Assembly (NCBI RefSeq): GCF_945952095.1
Contig: NZ_CAMFHL010000064.1
Span: 1-31,369, forward strand
Direction of reading: 5' to 3'
Source: an uncultured Arsenicibacter sp.
GTDB lineage: Bacteria > Bacteroidota > Bacteroidia > Cytophagales > Spirosomataceae
DNA: 31,369 nucleotides
Shown: positions 23,748 to 31,167 of the stretch, in pieces
How the letters are laid out: the number at the start of each line of letters is the position of its first letter
How positions within the stretch are numbered: position 1 is the first letter of the stretch
Made by a program: the position numbers and the translations under genes
The notes under the pieces: model-generated
The model's input: only the letters and a program-made list of their open reading frames with translations
Databases searched by the model: none
What the model was told of the DNA's origin: nothing

Positions 23748-25097
23748 TCAGAGCGACCAGGCCCCGTAGATACTAACGGCAAGGATGGCGATGAGGCTGC
23801 TCCAGAACCAGAGATTGTAGCCAAACGTGGGCGTCAGGTTGGCGGGCAGCTGCCGGTAGCGGAACTGCCAGGCGGCCCACGCTACCACCAGCAGCAGCAC
23901 GGAGGTGGCTGCTCCGCCGAGCAGAATCATCAGAACGGGCAGTTTAATGAATAGAAACAGCAGGCACCATACCGCCGGAAAGGCCCAGGCAAGGGTCGCA
24001 ATGGTTTTTTTGCGGGAAGTGTCGTCGTGGTACGCCATCCAGCCGATTTGTCCGAACGCATCCCCGAAAATACGCGCCCAGCTGGCTGTTGCGGTGAACA
24101 GCGTTGAGTACAACACAAAAAAAGCCCCGATCAGGAACATAATTTTTGCGCCCGGCCCCAGCGTGACGGTGAACAGCCGCGACAGTGTTTCGACCATGGC
24201 ATAGCCCTCGGGCACCTGACCGTTTTCGTGCAGCAGCGACGCCCCGAGCAGGTAAAATGCTGCCGTGACGGTGGTGTAGACCACCATGGAACACAGGGCG
24301 TCGAGGGTCATTACCCGGATCCAGCCTTTGGCGCGTCCGGCCCATTCGGGAGTATCTTCGTAGGGGCCGGTGTAGCGCGCGTAGCCCTTTTCAATGCACC
24401 AGTAATTGTAATACATGATCTCATCGCCCCCGACGCCTGTAATGCCGAACGCCCCGATGGCTACCCCGACGGCGGCGGGCGGGAGCCGGAAGGTGAGCCC
24501 TTCGGCCAGTTGGTCGCCGGTGATGGCGTAGGTGGTGTATTGCAGCAGCAGCAGCGACAGCAGAATCATGGCCGTGAAGAGGATGATCATTACCAGCGAG
24601 CCTTTTTCGACCCAGCCGTAACGCCCGCCAAATACGAGAATGGCCGCCGAGGCCGCTGCTAATACGGCCCAGACATCGACCGGAACCGCCGGCATGGCCA
24701 TGTGCAGCACCAGCGCGACCCCGCCGACGATGCCGCCCATTTGCAGGAGTTTCAGCGTTTGCAGCGATAGCCAGATCCAGATGGTGCTGTGGGTACCGTT
24801 GATGCGCCAGCCCGCCAGCCGGTTCAGCGACTGCATGGTGGTGAGGCCGGTATAAATGGCGTTTTTACCGAATTCGAGCTGGAGCGCGACTTTCACGAAG
24901 CAGCTGACCAGAATAACCCAGAACGTGACGAAGCCGGCTTTGGCGCCGAGTGCGGTGGTGGCGATCAGCTCGCCGGAACCGACGATGGCGGCCGACAGGA
25001 TAAAGCCCGGACCGAGGTGGCGAAGCTGCCCCGCAAAGGTGGTGGGGGCGGGCCGGATGCCGGTTTGGGTGCTGGTTGCGGAGACGTCGGATTGCAC
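23748..25097 (-). CDS. Nramp family transporter-like protein with non-canonical ion site
   Basis: The 449-residue protein has about 11 membrane helices and the Nramp opening LGPGFILSAAIVGSGELIATTALG (residues 28-51 region). Where classical Nramp proteins have DPGN in helix 1, this one has G40-S-G-E43; in helix 6, where they have a Met-Pro-His motif, it reads GITGVGGDEIMYY (about 218-230). The Asp, Asn and Met that bind Mn2+/Fe2+ in characterised members are thus missing, though E43 and D225-E226 could supply acidic ligands. It is an inner-membrane transporter, but its substrate should not be assumed to be Mn2+ or Fe2+. It lies 67 bases downstream of the HAAS-like array and could be transcribed with it. 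Confidence 0.85.
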   Translation of the reverse strand: MQSDVSATSTQTGIRPAPTTFAGQLRHLGPGFILSAAIVGSGELIATTALGAKAGFVTFWVILVSCFVKVALQLEFGKNAIYTGLTTMQSLNRLAGWRINGTHSTIWIWLSLQTLKLLQMGGIVGGVALVLHMAMPAVPVDVWAVLAAASAAILVFGGRYGWVEKGSLVMIILFTAMILLSLLLLQYTTYAITGDQLAEGLTFRLPPAAVGVAIGAFGITGVGGDEIMYYNYWCIEKGYARYTGPYEDTPEWAGRAKGWIRVMTLDALCSMVVYTTVTAAFYLLGASLLHENGQVPEGYAMVETLSRLFTVTLGPGAKIMFLIGAFFVLYSTLFTATASWARIFGDAFGQIGWMAYHDDTSRKKTIATLAWAFPAVWCLLFLFIKLPVLMILLGGAATSVLLLVVAWAAWQFRYRQLPANLTPTFGYNLWFWSSLIAILAVSIYGAWSL

Positions 25098-25164
25098 GGC
25101 GAAAGCGGGTTTAGGTTTATTCCGTAAACGCGGTTTGGCCGGTAAACTACTGTTAGCGGTGGAG

Positions 25165-25854
25165 TTAAGCCGGTTGCTTTTCGGTGGCCCGATATACTTG
25201 CAACAGACTCAAACCATAGAGTGCGGCCAGGGTTACCATGACGATCAGTAAAAAACGGATGTGTGAAGGTTCTTTAACCGGCGGATTCCGGAGCGTGAGG
25301 TTGGCAAATAAATAATGGAAAAACCAAAAGGGGGGAGCGATTAATTTAAACATGCCCTTCCGGAAAAAGCGTCTGCGGATAGAGCGTCTTCTTTTCGGAC
25401 TGTTATGCGTCAGATAGTGAAGGCTGTTCACAACCGACAGAAACAGATCGGTGACTGAAAAAACAGCCAGCAGCAGCATAATGGCAATATGAAGTTCACC
25501 CAATGGTACTGGTTCGGTAGCTTTGTAGACCACAACACCGAATAAAATCAGTATCGTAATACGGGGCCATCTAAAAAAAGAAATAATGATTTCCCAGTGT
25601 TGCCGGTCAAGCTGCTCACGGGATGTTTTTTCTAGTTGCGTCTGCTGATCGTATAGCCGGTAACGGCCCCCCATATCTGCATAGGCTTTTGTGTGGGCCT
25701 CCTCAAACGACAAGCCCGTGAGCATGCCTGACTCGGTGAGGGCTGTATACTGAGCAAGAAATTCGTCAAAGGCTTCACAGTAGTGGATGTCGAGACTGTC
25801 AAGGTGTTGACGCAGCAACGCAGTTTGTTCCGTGGTGAGCATGGTGGCTGTCAT
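25165..25854 (-). CDS. HAAS-like/four-helix membrane protein, paralogue 5
   Basis: This 229-residue protein is the last of five tandem paralogues. The N-terminal ~75 residues are helical and soluble (TEQTALLRQHLDSLDIHYCE, then FEEAHTKAYADMGG), matching the G-x-x-F-x-x-A pattern of its relatives; the conserved E-L-x-D-H-Y is degraded to E-F-L-A-Q-Y. Four hydrophobic segments follow at about 90-108, 115-133, 165-185 and 198-218. Its ATG overlaps the previous gene's TGA (ATGA), which implies translational coupling. An alternative start five residues in, at 25842, would give MLTTEQ as in the paralogues. The family resembles HAAS/DUF1700-type proteins encoded with PadR regulators; function is unknown. 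Confidence 0.75.
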   Translation of the reverse strand: MTATMLTTEQTALLRQHLDSLDIHYCEAFDEFLAQYTALTESGMLTGLSFEEAHTKAYADMGGRYRLYDQQTQLEKTSREQLDRQHWEIIISFFRWPRITILILFGVVVYKATEPVPLGELHIAIMLLLAVFSVTDLFLSVVNSLHYLTHNSPKRRRSIRRRFFRKGMFKLIAPPFWFFHYLFANLTLRNPPVKEPSHIRFLLIVMVTLAALYGLSLLQVYRATEKQPA

Positions 25855-26522
25855 GAGGCGACTTTATAGGTAAACCGTTCGTAGGACAGCTGGATAAAAC
25901 TGACCGTGTACAGGATGGCGATAAAACTGAGTGCTGCGCCGGCACTGGCATAGCTTTGCAGGAAATTCCGGACGAGGTGTGTGCGGTCATCTGTCAGAAA
26001 AGCCGGAAGATTCAGCAGTAGCTGGAAGATGTTGAGGTAGGTTGCACCGGTTTTATTGAGGTACTCTATAGCAATCCTGCGCTGTGCAGTATGAATGCCT
26101 TTGCTGCTGTTACGGATGAATAACTGTGTGACGAAGCTCACAATGCCTAACCCGAAAATAGCGGTGATGAGCCATTTCGCCGGTATACCTAACGCTGCCT
26201 GATAGGCCAGAACGGCGATAAGCAGGGTTGTGATGAGGGTTGGCCAGCGGAAGTAGCTTTTGACAATGGCTTTGTGGCGGGCCGCAATCTGTTGCCGGAG
26301 TGATTTGACGAACTGCTCCTGCAACCGTTGAATGCCTTCGCCGGAGCCCATATCGGCCCATGCCCAGCGGCTGGCGTCCTCGAAGGTCAGGCCATTGACC
26401 ATTTTCTGCTCCGTCAGGGCTGCATAATGGTCAAGCAGCTCATCCAGAATTTCGTCGTATTCAATGTTGGCAAGGGCCTGCAGGTCGCAGCGTAATGTGT
26501 TAAGTTGGTCGGTGGTCAGCAT
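25851..26522 (-). CDS. HAAS-like/four-helix membrane protein, paralogue 4
   Basis: The 223-residue protein starts MLTTDQLNTLRCDLQALANI, followed by DEILDELLDHYAALTEQKMV and FEDASRWAWADMGSGEG, the shared helical N-terminal domain. Four hydrophobic segments lie at about 95-113, 116-133, 160-175 and 190-212. The membrane half is not obviously similar in sequence to its neighbours, while the start region and the leader upstream (GTTTGGTTTT and two hairpins) resemble those of paralogues 2 and 3. It is translationally coupled to paralogue 5. A role in membrane signalling or envelope stress under PadR control is inferred only from family context. Confidence 0.78.
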   Translation of the reverse strand: MLTTDQLNTLRCDLQALANIEYDEILDELLDHYAALTEQKMVNGLTFEDASRWAWADMGSGEGIQRLQEQFVKSLRQQIAARHKAIVKSYFRWPTLITTLLIAVLAYQAALGIPAKWLITAIFGLGIVSFVTQLFIRNSSKGIHTAQRRIAIEYLNKTGATYLNIFQLLLNLPAFLTDDRTHLVRNFLQSYASAGAALSFIAILYTVSFIQLSYERFTYKVAS

Positions 26523-26541
26523 AGCGGTTTGGTTTTTAGGG

Positions 26542-26590
26542 CGGATTATAAATCCGTAGTTAGTGGCTTTCGGATGTTCACATCCGAAAG
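26542..26590. repeat. Intergenic two-hairpin module, copy 1
   Basis: Two inverted repeats lie between paralogues 3 and 4. CGGATTATAAATCCG at 26542-26556 has a 6-bp stem; CTTTCGGATGT-TC-ACATCCGAAAG at 26567-26590 has an 11-bp perfect stem. Copies 2 and 3 occur at 27312-27360 and 28065-28113. Loops differ between copies (TC against GA, ATA against ACA) while the stems are invariant. No T tract follows, so they are probably RNA processing or attenuation elements rather than terminators. Confidence 0.75.
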
Positions 26591-26597
26591 AGCAGGT

Positions 26598-27293
26598 TTA
26601 CCCTTGTTTCGGGGCGGATAGGGGACTGCCTTTTTTCGGGAAAAAGAGTTTGCGCATGGTGAGTATGATCGCGATGTAATACACCACACACAGGGTTTGT
26701 AATAAGGTATTGATCATCAGGCTGATTTCGCGGGCGTTATACACCGATAGCCCTGAAAGCCAGTATTTATTGACAGCGAGCAGGGCCAGACTGAGGCCGT
26801 AGGCGAAGACGAAAAAAGAGGGCGTCGGGGCAGTGACACTGATGGTGGCAGGGCGCAGGAGAGCTACCGCTGCGGTGCCCATTGCCAGCAGCACCGTAAA
26901 GCCAACATACCAGATCGCAATTGTGAAAAAGCTGTCTACCGTTTCGGAGGCACCGGCAAATGTATTCAGTGCCAGTAACGTGCAGAGGGTCACCGGCACC
27001 AGCGGCCAGCGGTCGCCCTGCATCATGCGGCGGACTTCGCGCCACACCATTGTATCAATGTGTTTCGCTTTTTCGGTTTGGTACGTCTCCTCCATAGCCA
27101 GCAACCCCTTGCGTCCGCCAAACGACTGATGGACATTGGCCATCGCACTGTCGAATGCCTTGCCCTGCTCCATTGCCTCGGTAATGGCATTGGCGTAATG
27201 GTCGGTGAGTTCGGCGATAAGGTCTTCATTGAGCAGCCAGTTGTCCTTGCGCAGGTGACGGTCAATGGCAGCGAGTTGGTCGGTGGTCAGCAT
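26598..27293 (-). CDS. HAAS-like/four-helix membrane protein, paralogue 3
   Basis: The 231-residue protein starts MLTTDQLAAIDRHLRKDNWL and has NEDLIAELTDHYANAITEAM, identical to paralogue 2 for the first 44 residues, then diverges (FDSAMANVHQSFGGRKGLLAMEE). Four hydrophobic segments lie at about 97-113, 120-145, 158-177 and 192-213. The first 95 nucleotides of the gene form part of a 165-bp repeat shared perfectly with paralogue 2. The short basic tail ends KKGSPLSAPKQG. Like its relatives it has no catalytic motif; the cytosolic helical domain may act as a dimerisation or signalling unit. Confidence 0.8.
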   Translation of the reverse strand: MLTTDQLAAIDRHLRKDNWLLNEDLIAELTDHYANAITEAMEQGKAFDSAMANVHQSFGGRKGLLAMEETYQTEKAKHIDTMVWREVRRMMQGDRWPLVPVTLCTLLALNTFAGASETVDSFFTIAIWYVGFTVLLAMGTAAVALLRPATISVTAPTPSFFVFAYGLSLALLAVNKYWLSGLSVYNAREISLMINTLLQTLCVVYYIAIILTMRKLFFPKKGSPLSAPKQG

Positions 27294-27363
27294 GGCGGTT
27301 TGGTTTTGGGGCGGATTACAAATCCGTGGTTAGGAGCTTTCGGATGTGAACATCCGAAAGAGC
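27199..27363. repeat. 165-bp perfect direct repeat, copy A
   Basis: These 165 bases are identical to 27952-28116 by base-by-base reading. They cover the first 95 nucleotides of paralogue 3 and the leader upstream with both hairpins (27312-27326 and 27337-27360). The repeat period is 753 bases, one gene plus its leader. Recent duplication or gene conversion is the simplest explanation. Confidence 0.93.
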
Positions 27364-27371
27364 GGGGTTAA

Positions 27372-28046
27372 TCAGCGTTTAGACGTCAGATATTGTAGAA
27401 TGGGATTCCTGCGAAATGAAATAATAGCGACTAACAGGTATCCGATCAGTGCCAGGGTAAAGAGAAGTGTTGTACCGAGAGTCATAGCAGGCGTATAATC
27501 GCTGTTGATACTTATGGCTAGCCAATTAACAGGGATGTTTAAGGCAATACTCAATACGATATTGCTAACCCGTTCAATACCTGAACGTTTGCGTTTTAAC
27601 TGACTTGCAGGGCCAGCCCACCAGTTCAGTTTGGTGAAGAACGGCAGGCCGATAAGAGTAAAGAAAATCGAGTGAACAGCAATTAGTGCCAGAAATCCAT
27701 CCAGTTGGTAGGTGCTGAGTATAGCATGGATTCCGTAGGCTACCAAACCAATCAGCAGTACGTAAGGGGACAATAAAAGTTGTCGGGCTGCCTGCTTCAC
27801 TGCCCGCCACGCTGCTGTATAGCTGCTTTTAATGAAAGCGTCTTCCATTGTCAGCAACCCTCTCTGCCCGCCAAAAGCTTGATGGATGCCAACAAGGGCA
27901 TTATCAAACGACTGGCCCTGCTCCATCGCCTCGGTGATGGCGTTGGCGTAGTGGTCGGTGAGTTCGGCGATAAGGTCTTCATTGAGCAGCCAGTTGTCCT
28001 TGCGCAGGTGACGGTCAATGGCAGCGAGTTGGTCGGTGGTCAGCAT
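27372..28046 (-). CDS. HAAS-like/four-helix membrane protein, paralogue 2
   Basis: The 224-residue protein shares its first 44 residues exactly with paralogue 3 and then diverges (FDNALVGIHQAFGGQRGLLTMED). Membrane segments lie at about 94-112, 116-136, 158-178 and 187-208; their sequence shows little similarity to paralogue 3, so the genes look like a constant head joined to different tails. The cytosolic EDLIAELTDHY motif is intact. It is transcribed from the PadR side, 74 bases after paralogue 1. Alternative view: ordinary tandem duplicates whose heads were homogenised by gene conversion. Confidence 0.8.
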   Translation of the reverse strand: MLTTDQLAAIDRHLRKDNWLLNEDLIAELTDHYANAITEAMEQGQSFDNALVGIHQAFGGQRGLLTMEDAFIKSSYTAAWRAVKQAARQLLLSPYVLLIGLVAYGIHAILSTYQLDGFLALIAVHSIFFTLIGLPFFTKLNWWAGPASQLKRKRSGIERVSNIVLSIALNIPVNWLAISINSDYTPAMTLGTTLLFTLALIGYLLVAIISFRRNPILQYLTSKR

Positions 28047-28116
28047 GGCGGTTTGGTTTTGGGGCGGATTACAAATCCGTGGTTAGGAGCTTTCGGATGT
28101 GAACATCCGAAAGAGC
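27952..28116. repeat. 165-bp perfect direct repeat, copy B
   Basis: Partner of 27199-27363: 165 identical bases covering the first 95 nucleotides of paralogue 2 and the two-hairpin leader upstream (hairpins at 28065-28079 and 28090-28113). The sequence diverges immediately after the GAAAGAGC (next base A here, G in copy A). Confidence 0.93.
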
Positions 28117-28120
28117 AGGG

Positions 28121-28795
28121 TTAGTAAACTTCAGGTACGTCGTAGAGAAAGCGGTATAGCTGACCCTGAGTGCGCAGGTAAACGTAAAAGGCTGTAAAAT
28201 ACAATCCCGAAAGGGCCGGTTGGTAAAGTATCGGCAGATAGTTCGGGAGCAGTGCTAATATCACAAATGCTAAACTGAATAGAAGGGTACGTTTAGTCAG
28301 ATACCAGGCTTCACTCTGCGGATTATGAGCACCCTTGATAATAAGAGATTTCAAGTATGGAAACATTACACCTAAGCCGATAATCAATGTGCTGCCCCAA
28401 AGCCCTGCCGTAACTCCTTCAAAAAAGGACTTTCCCTGTTCGCTACCTTCTAAACGATAAAGTAAGCCAATGCAGGATACTGCCATGAAAACGGCTATCG
28501 TTATCCACAAATTCCGGCCGGTAAATTGCAGCAGGACGGCATCTTTCCAGAAACGGTCGTATTTCCGGAACGTGACCCGATTGTATTCCCACTCCATGTG
28601 CCGGATAGCCTGCTGACCGCCGAATGCCTCAAAAACTTCCTGCAACGCTTCCGGAAACGTCCGGCCACGCGCCATCAGGTCGTCAATACTGGCACTGAAA
28701 TGATCGGTGAGTTCGGCAATGAGGTCTTCGTTCGACAGCATCAGCACCTGCCGGAAGAAGTAATCAATTTCGTATGTGTGTTCGGGCTGTAACAT
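28121..28795 (-). CDS. HAAS-like/four-helix membrane protein, paralogue 1
   Basis: The 224-residue protein is the first of the five and the most divergent at the N-terminus (MLQPEHTYEIDYFFRQVLML, not MLTTDQ), but keeps SNEDLIAELTDHFSASIDDL and FPEALQEVFEAFGGQQAIRHME. Four hydrophobic segments lie at about 95-115, 125-146, 168-188 and 190-211. It starts 9 bases after the PadR stop, so the two are a unit, the usual arrangement for PadR plus HAAS/DUF1700-type gene pairs. It may be the ancestral member from which the array expanded (inference). Confidence 0.8.
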   Translation of the reverse strand: MLQPEHTYEIDYFFRQVLMLSNEDLIAELTDHFSASIDDLMARGRTFPEALQEVFEAFGGQQAIRHMEWEYNRVTFRKYDRFWKDAVLLQFTGRNLWITIAVFMAVSCIGLLYRLEGSEQGKSFFEGVTAGLWGSTLIIGLGVMFPYLKSLIIKGAHNPQSEAWYLTKRTLLFSLAFVILALLPNYLPILYQPALSGLYFTAFYVYLRTQGQLYRFLYDVPEVY

Positions 28796-28804
28796 GGCAT
28801 CAGG

Positions 28805-29146
28805 CTAAAAAGAAGGTTTCAGGTTTAGCAGCGTCTGGAGGTTTTCGACAAAGGCCGTCAGTTCCGAAATGCGCGAGGCCGCCTGCTTGTGACCGTCTTT
28901 GGTGAGGGAATAATACTTCCGCACCCGTCCCTCAACCACCTGCGTCTCCGTCGTCAGCAGTCCTTCGGCTTCCAGCTTATGCAGGGCCGGATACAGCGCC
29001 CCCTCCGTAATCGTCATGTCGCCCGCAGTCAGCTCCTTCACCTTCTGCGTGATCTCATAGCCATACATTTTCTCACGGTCTTCCAGGAGCTTCAGAATGA
29101 TGACCGACAGGCTACCCTTGAGCAATTGTTGATTGTTCGTACTCAT
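28805..29146 (-). CDS. PadR family transcriptional regulator
   Basis: The 113-residue protein has the PadR winged-helix fold: LLKGSLSVIILKLLEDREKM, YGYEITQKVKEL, then ITEGALYPALHKLEAEGLLT, RVRKYYSLTKDG and a C-terminal dimerisation helix (SELTAFVENLQTLLNL). It is the short PadR-s1 type. ATG 29146 is chosen because relatives begin just before the LLKGSL segment and the longer starts (ATG 29161, TTG 29182) would overlap the GTATAC operator-like repeats. It is first in the operon with the five membrane paralogues and diverges from the ABC exporter at 29255; PadR repressors commonly control a divergent exporter as well as their own operon. Confidence 0.93.
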   Translation of the reverse strand: MSTNNQQLLKGSLSVIILKLLEDREKMYGYEITQKVKELTAGDMTITEGALYPALHKLEAEGLLTTETQVVEGRVRKYYSLTKDGHKQAASRISELTAFVENLQTLLNLKPSF

Positions 29147-29152
29147 GCTGCA

Positions 29153-29195
29153 AGTATACATCGAACTGGAGTATACCTCCAAATCTTAGGTATAG
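29153..29195. promoter_or_regulatory. Probable PadR operator: GTATAC repeats
   Basis: GTATAC occurs at 29154-29159 and 29171-29176 (inside AGTATACA and AGTATACC), with a third, degenerate GTATAG at 29190-29195. Spacings are 17 and 19 bases. They lie between the padR start and the divergent ABC exporter gene, where a PadR dimer could control both. Binding is inferred. Confidence 0.55.
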
Positions 29196-29254
29196 TTTTT
29201 TTTACGATTTGCGTTGAAATCTTTCCGACCTTTGTGGTTTAATAGTAACTGACT

Positions 29255-31093
29255 TTGAAAACATATTTTCGATTACTCTCTTTTGCCAAACCACTCGGGT
29301 CCTTTCTGGCACCGTTCCTGATAACATCGCTGTTGGCCAGTCTCTTTGGTGTGCTGAACTTTGCCCTGCTGATTCCGTTGCTGAATGTGCTTTTCGATCA
29401 GGTCAGCCCTGCCGACGTACAGAAAATGCTCAGCCAGCCGGCACCGGAGTTTTCGCTCAGCACCTCGCCGACGACCTATTTTCAGTATTACTTCAACCAG
29501 ATTTTTCAGGAATACGGCAAGCTCGGGGCGCTGAAATACACCTGTGCCATCATTGTGCTGTCGGTGTTGCTCAATAACCTGTTCAAGTACCTCTCCGTCC
29601 GCCGCTTAGAGGCGTTCAAAGCGCGGATGGTGGCCCAGCTCCGCGAAACGGTGTTTGACCGGGCGGTCCGGCTGCACCTCGGTTTCTTCTCGAACGAGCG
29701 CAAAGGCAACCTGATTTCGCGGATCATGACCGACGTTCAGGAGGTTGAAAACTCAATTGCCAACTCGCTGTCGGCCGCGTCCAAAGAACTCTTTCTGCTG
29801 ATTGCCTACCTCGTGATGTTGTTCAACATCTCGGTGTCGCTGACGTTGTTTGCCTTTCTGGTGATTCCGGTGTCGGGCATTTTTATTTCGTCGCTCGTGC
29901 GGCGGATGAAGCGGGATGCGCAGGCCGGTCAGCAGCGGCTGAGCGGGATTCTGAGCATTCTGGACGAGACCTTTGGCGGTATGCGGGTCGTGAAAGGCTT
30001 TAATGCTGAATCGTTTGTGCTGGGCAAATTCCGGCAGGAAAACGATGCGTACCGGTCGTCGGTGCGGTCGCTGGCTAACCGCCGGGAACTGGCCTCGCCG
30101 TTTTCGGAATTCATGGGCGTATCGGTCGTAGCGGGCATTTTGCTGTATGGTGGCGGGCTGGTGCTGTCGGGACAGTCGGAGCTGTCGGCTTCGGAGTTTA
30201 TCGCTTACATCGCTATTTTTTCGCAGGTGACGCGGCCGGCCAAGGATATTTCCAATGCCTTCAGTGCCTCACAGCGCGGCCTGGCCTCGGGCGAGCGCGT
30301 ACTCGAACTGATCGATACGCCGTCGGCGGTGCAGGACAAGCCGGATGCGGTGGCCATCAGCCAGTTCCGCGACCGGATTTCGGTGCAGCAGGTCTCGTTT
30401 GAATACGAAAAAGGCTTGCCTGTGCTGAACGACATCAGCTTTGAGCTGGTCAAGGGTAAAACCATTGCCCTCGTTGGGTCGTCGGGGGGCGGTAAGTCGA
30501 CCATTGCCGACCTGATTCCCCGCTTTTATGACCCGACGGCCGGACAGATCCGGATCGACGGCATCGACCTCCGCGACTGTACAACTGATTCGCTGCGGGC
30601 GCAGATGGGCATCGTTACCCAGGAAAGTATTCTGTTCAACGACACTATTTTCAACAACATTGCTTTTGGCAGCGACGCCACGGAGGAGCAGGTGATGCAG
30701 GCGGCCAAAATTGCGAACGCCCACGAGTTTATCATGAACCAGCCGAACGGCTACCAGACCGTGATCGGTGACCGGGGTGGCCGGTTGTCGGGCGGGCAGC
30801 GGCAGCGGCTCAGCATTGCGCGGGCAGTCCTGAAAAACCCGCCGATCCTGATTCTGGACGAAGCGACGTCAGCTCTGGACACCGAATCCGAAAAGCTGGT
30901 ACAGGAAGCTCTCACCCGGCTGATGGCCAACCGCACGACGCTGGTGATTGCCCACCGCCTGAGCACAATTCAGCACGCCGACGAAATTCTGGTCGTCCAT
31001 CAGGGCCGCATCATCGAACGCGGCCGCCACGACGAACTCGTCCGGCTCGACGAAGGCTTCTACCGCAAACTCAGCTCCATGCAGAGCGTTTAG
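29255..31093 (+). CDS. MsbA-like ABC exporter, fused permease and ATPase
   Basis: The 612-residue half-transporter has a six-helix membrane domain (about 15-330) and an ATPase domain (about 372-605). Walker A is G408-S-S-G-G-G-K414-S-T, the signature is L511-S-G-G-Q515, Walker B ends D535-E536, and a switch His is in AHRL. It probably forms a homodimer exporting lipid A core, lipids or drugs. The start is TTG at 29255; no ATG occurs nearby in frame and the TTG gives a proper amphipathic N-terminus (KTYFRLLSFAKPLG). GACCTTTG at 29228 resembles a -7 element. It diverges from the PadR operon across the GTATAC repeats, so PadR control is possible. An inverted repeat follows directly. Confidence 0.94.
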   Translation: MKTYFRLLSFAKPLGSFLAPFLITSLLASLFGVLNFALLIPLLNVLFDQVSPADVQKMLSQPAPEFSLSTSPTTYFQYYFNQIFQEYGKLGALKYTCAIIVLSVLLNNLFKYLSVRRLEAFKARMVAQLRETVFDRAVRLHLGFFSNERKGNLISRIMTDVQEVENSIANSLSAASKELFLLIAYLVMLFNISVSLTLFAFLVIPVSGIFISSLVRRMKRDAQAGQQRLSGILSILDETFGGMRVVKGFNAESFVLGKFRQENDAYRSSVRSLANRRELASPFSEFMGVSVVAGILLYGGGLVLSGQSELSASEFIAYIAIFSQVTRPAKDISNAFSASQRGLASGERVLELIDTPSAVQDKPDAVAISQFRDRISVQQVSFEYEKGLPVLNDISFELVKGKTIALVGSSGGGKSTIADLIPRFYDPTAGQIRIDGIDLRDCTTDSLRAQMGIVTQESILFNDTIFNNIAFGSDATEEQVMQAAKIANAHEFIMNQPNGYQTVIGDRGGRLSGGQRQRLSIARAVLKNPPILILDEATSALDTESEKLVQEALTRLMANRTTLVIAHRLSTIQHADEILVVHQGRIIERGRHDELVRLDEGFYRKLSSMQSV

Positions 31094-31096
31094 ATG

Positions 31097-31167
31097 AATG
31101 GATAATGTAAAATGAATAATGAATAATGAGTGGCATGAAGAGCATTATCCATTTTACATTATCCATT
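31097..31167. repeat. Inverted repeat built from GGATAATG / CATTATCC units
   Basis: Arms of 25 bases at 31097-31121 and 31143-31167 pair with one mismatch around a 21-base loop, followed by a T-rich stretch. It lies between convergent genes, starts 3 bases after the ABC exporter stop, and its right arm overlaps the stop of the WYL gene. It resembles dispersed intergenic repeats common in Cytophagales and could terminate both transcripts. Confidence 0.75.

Noticed and set aside
26542..28113. Regularly spaced palindromic repeats as a possible CRISPR array
   Set aside because: Units are about 750 bases apart, separated by complete genes, with no short spacers and no cas genes.
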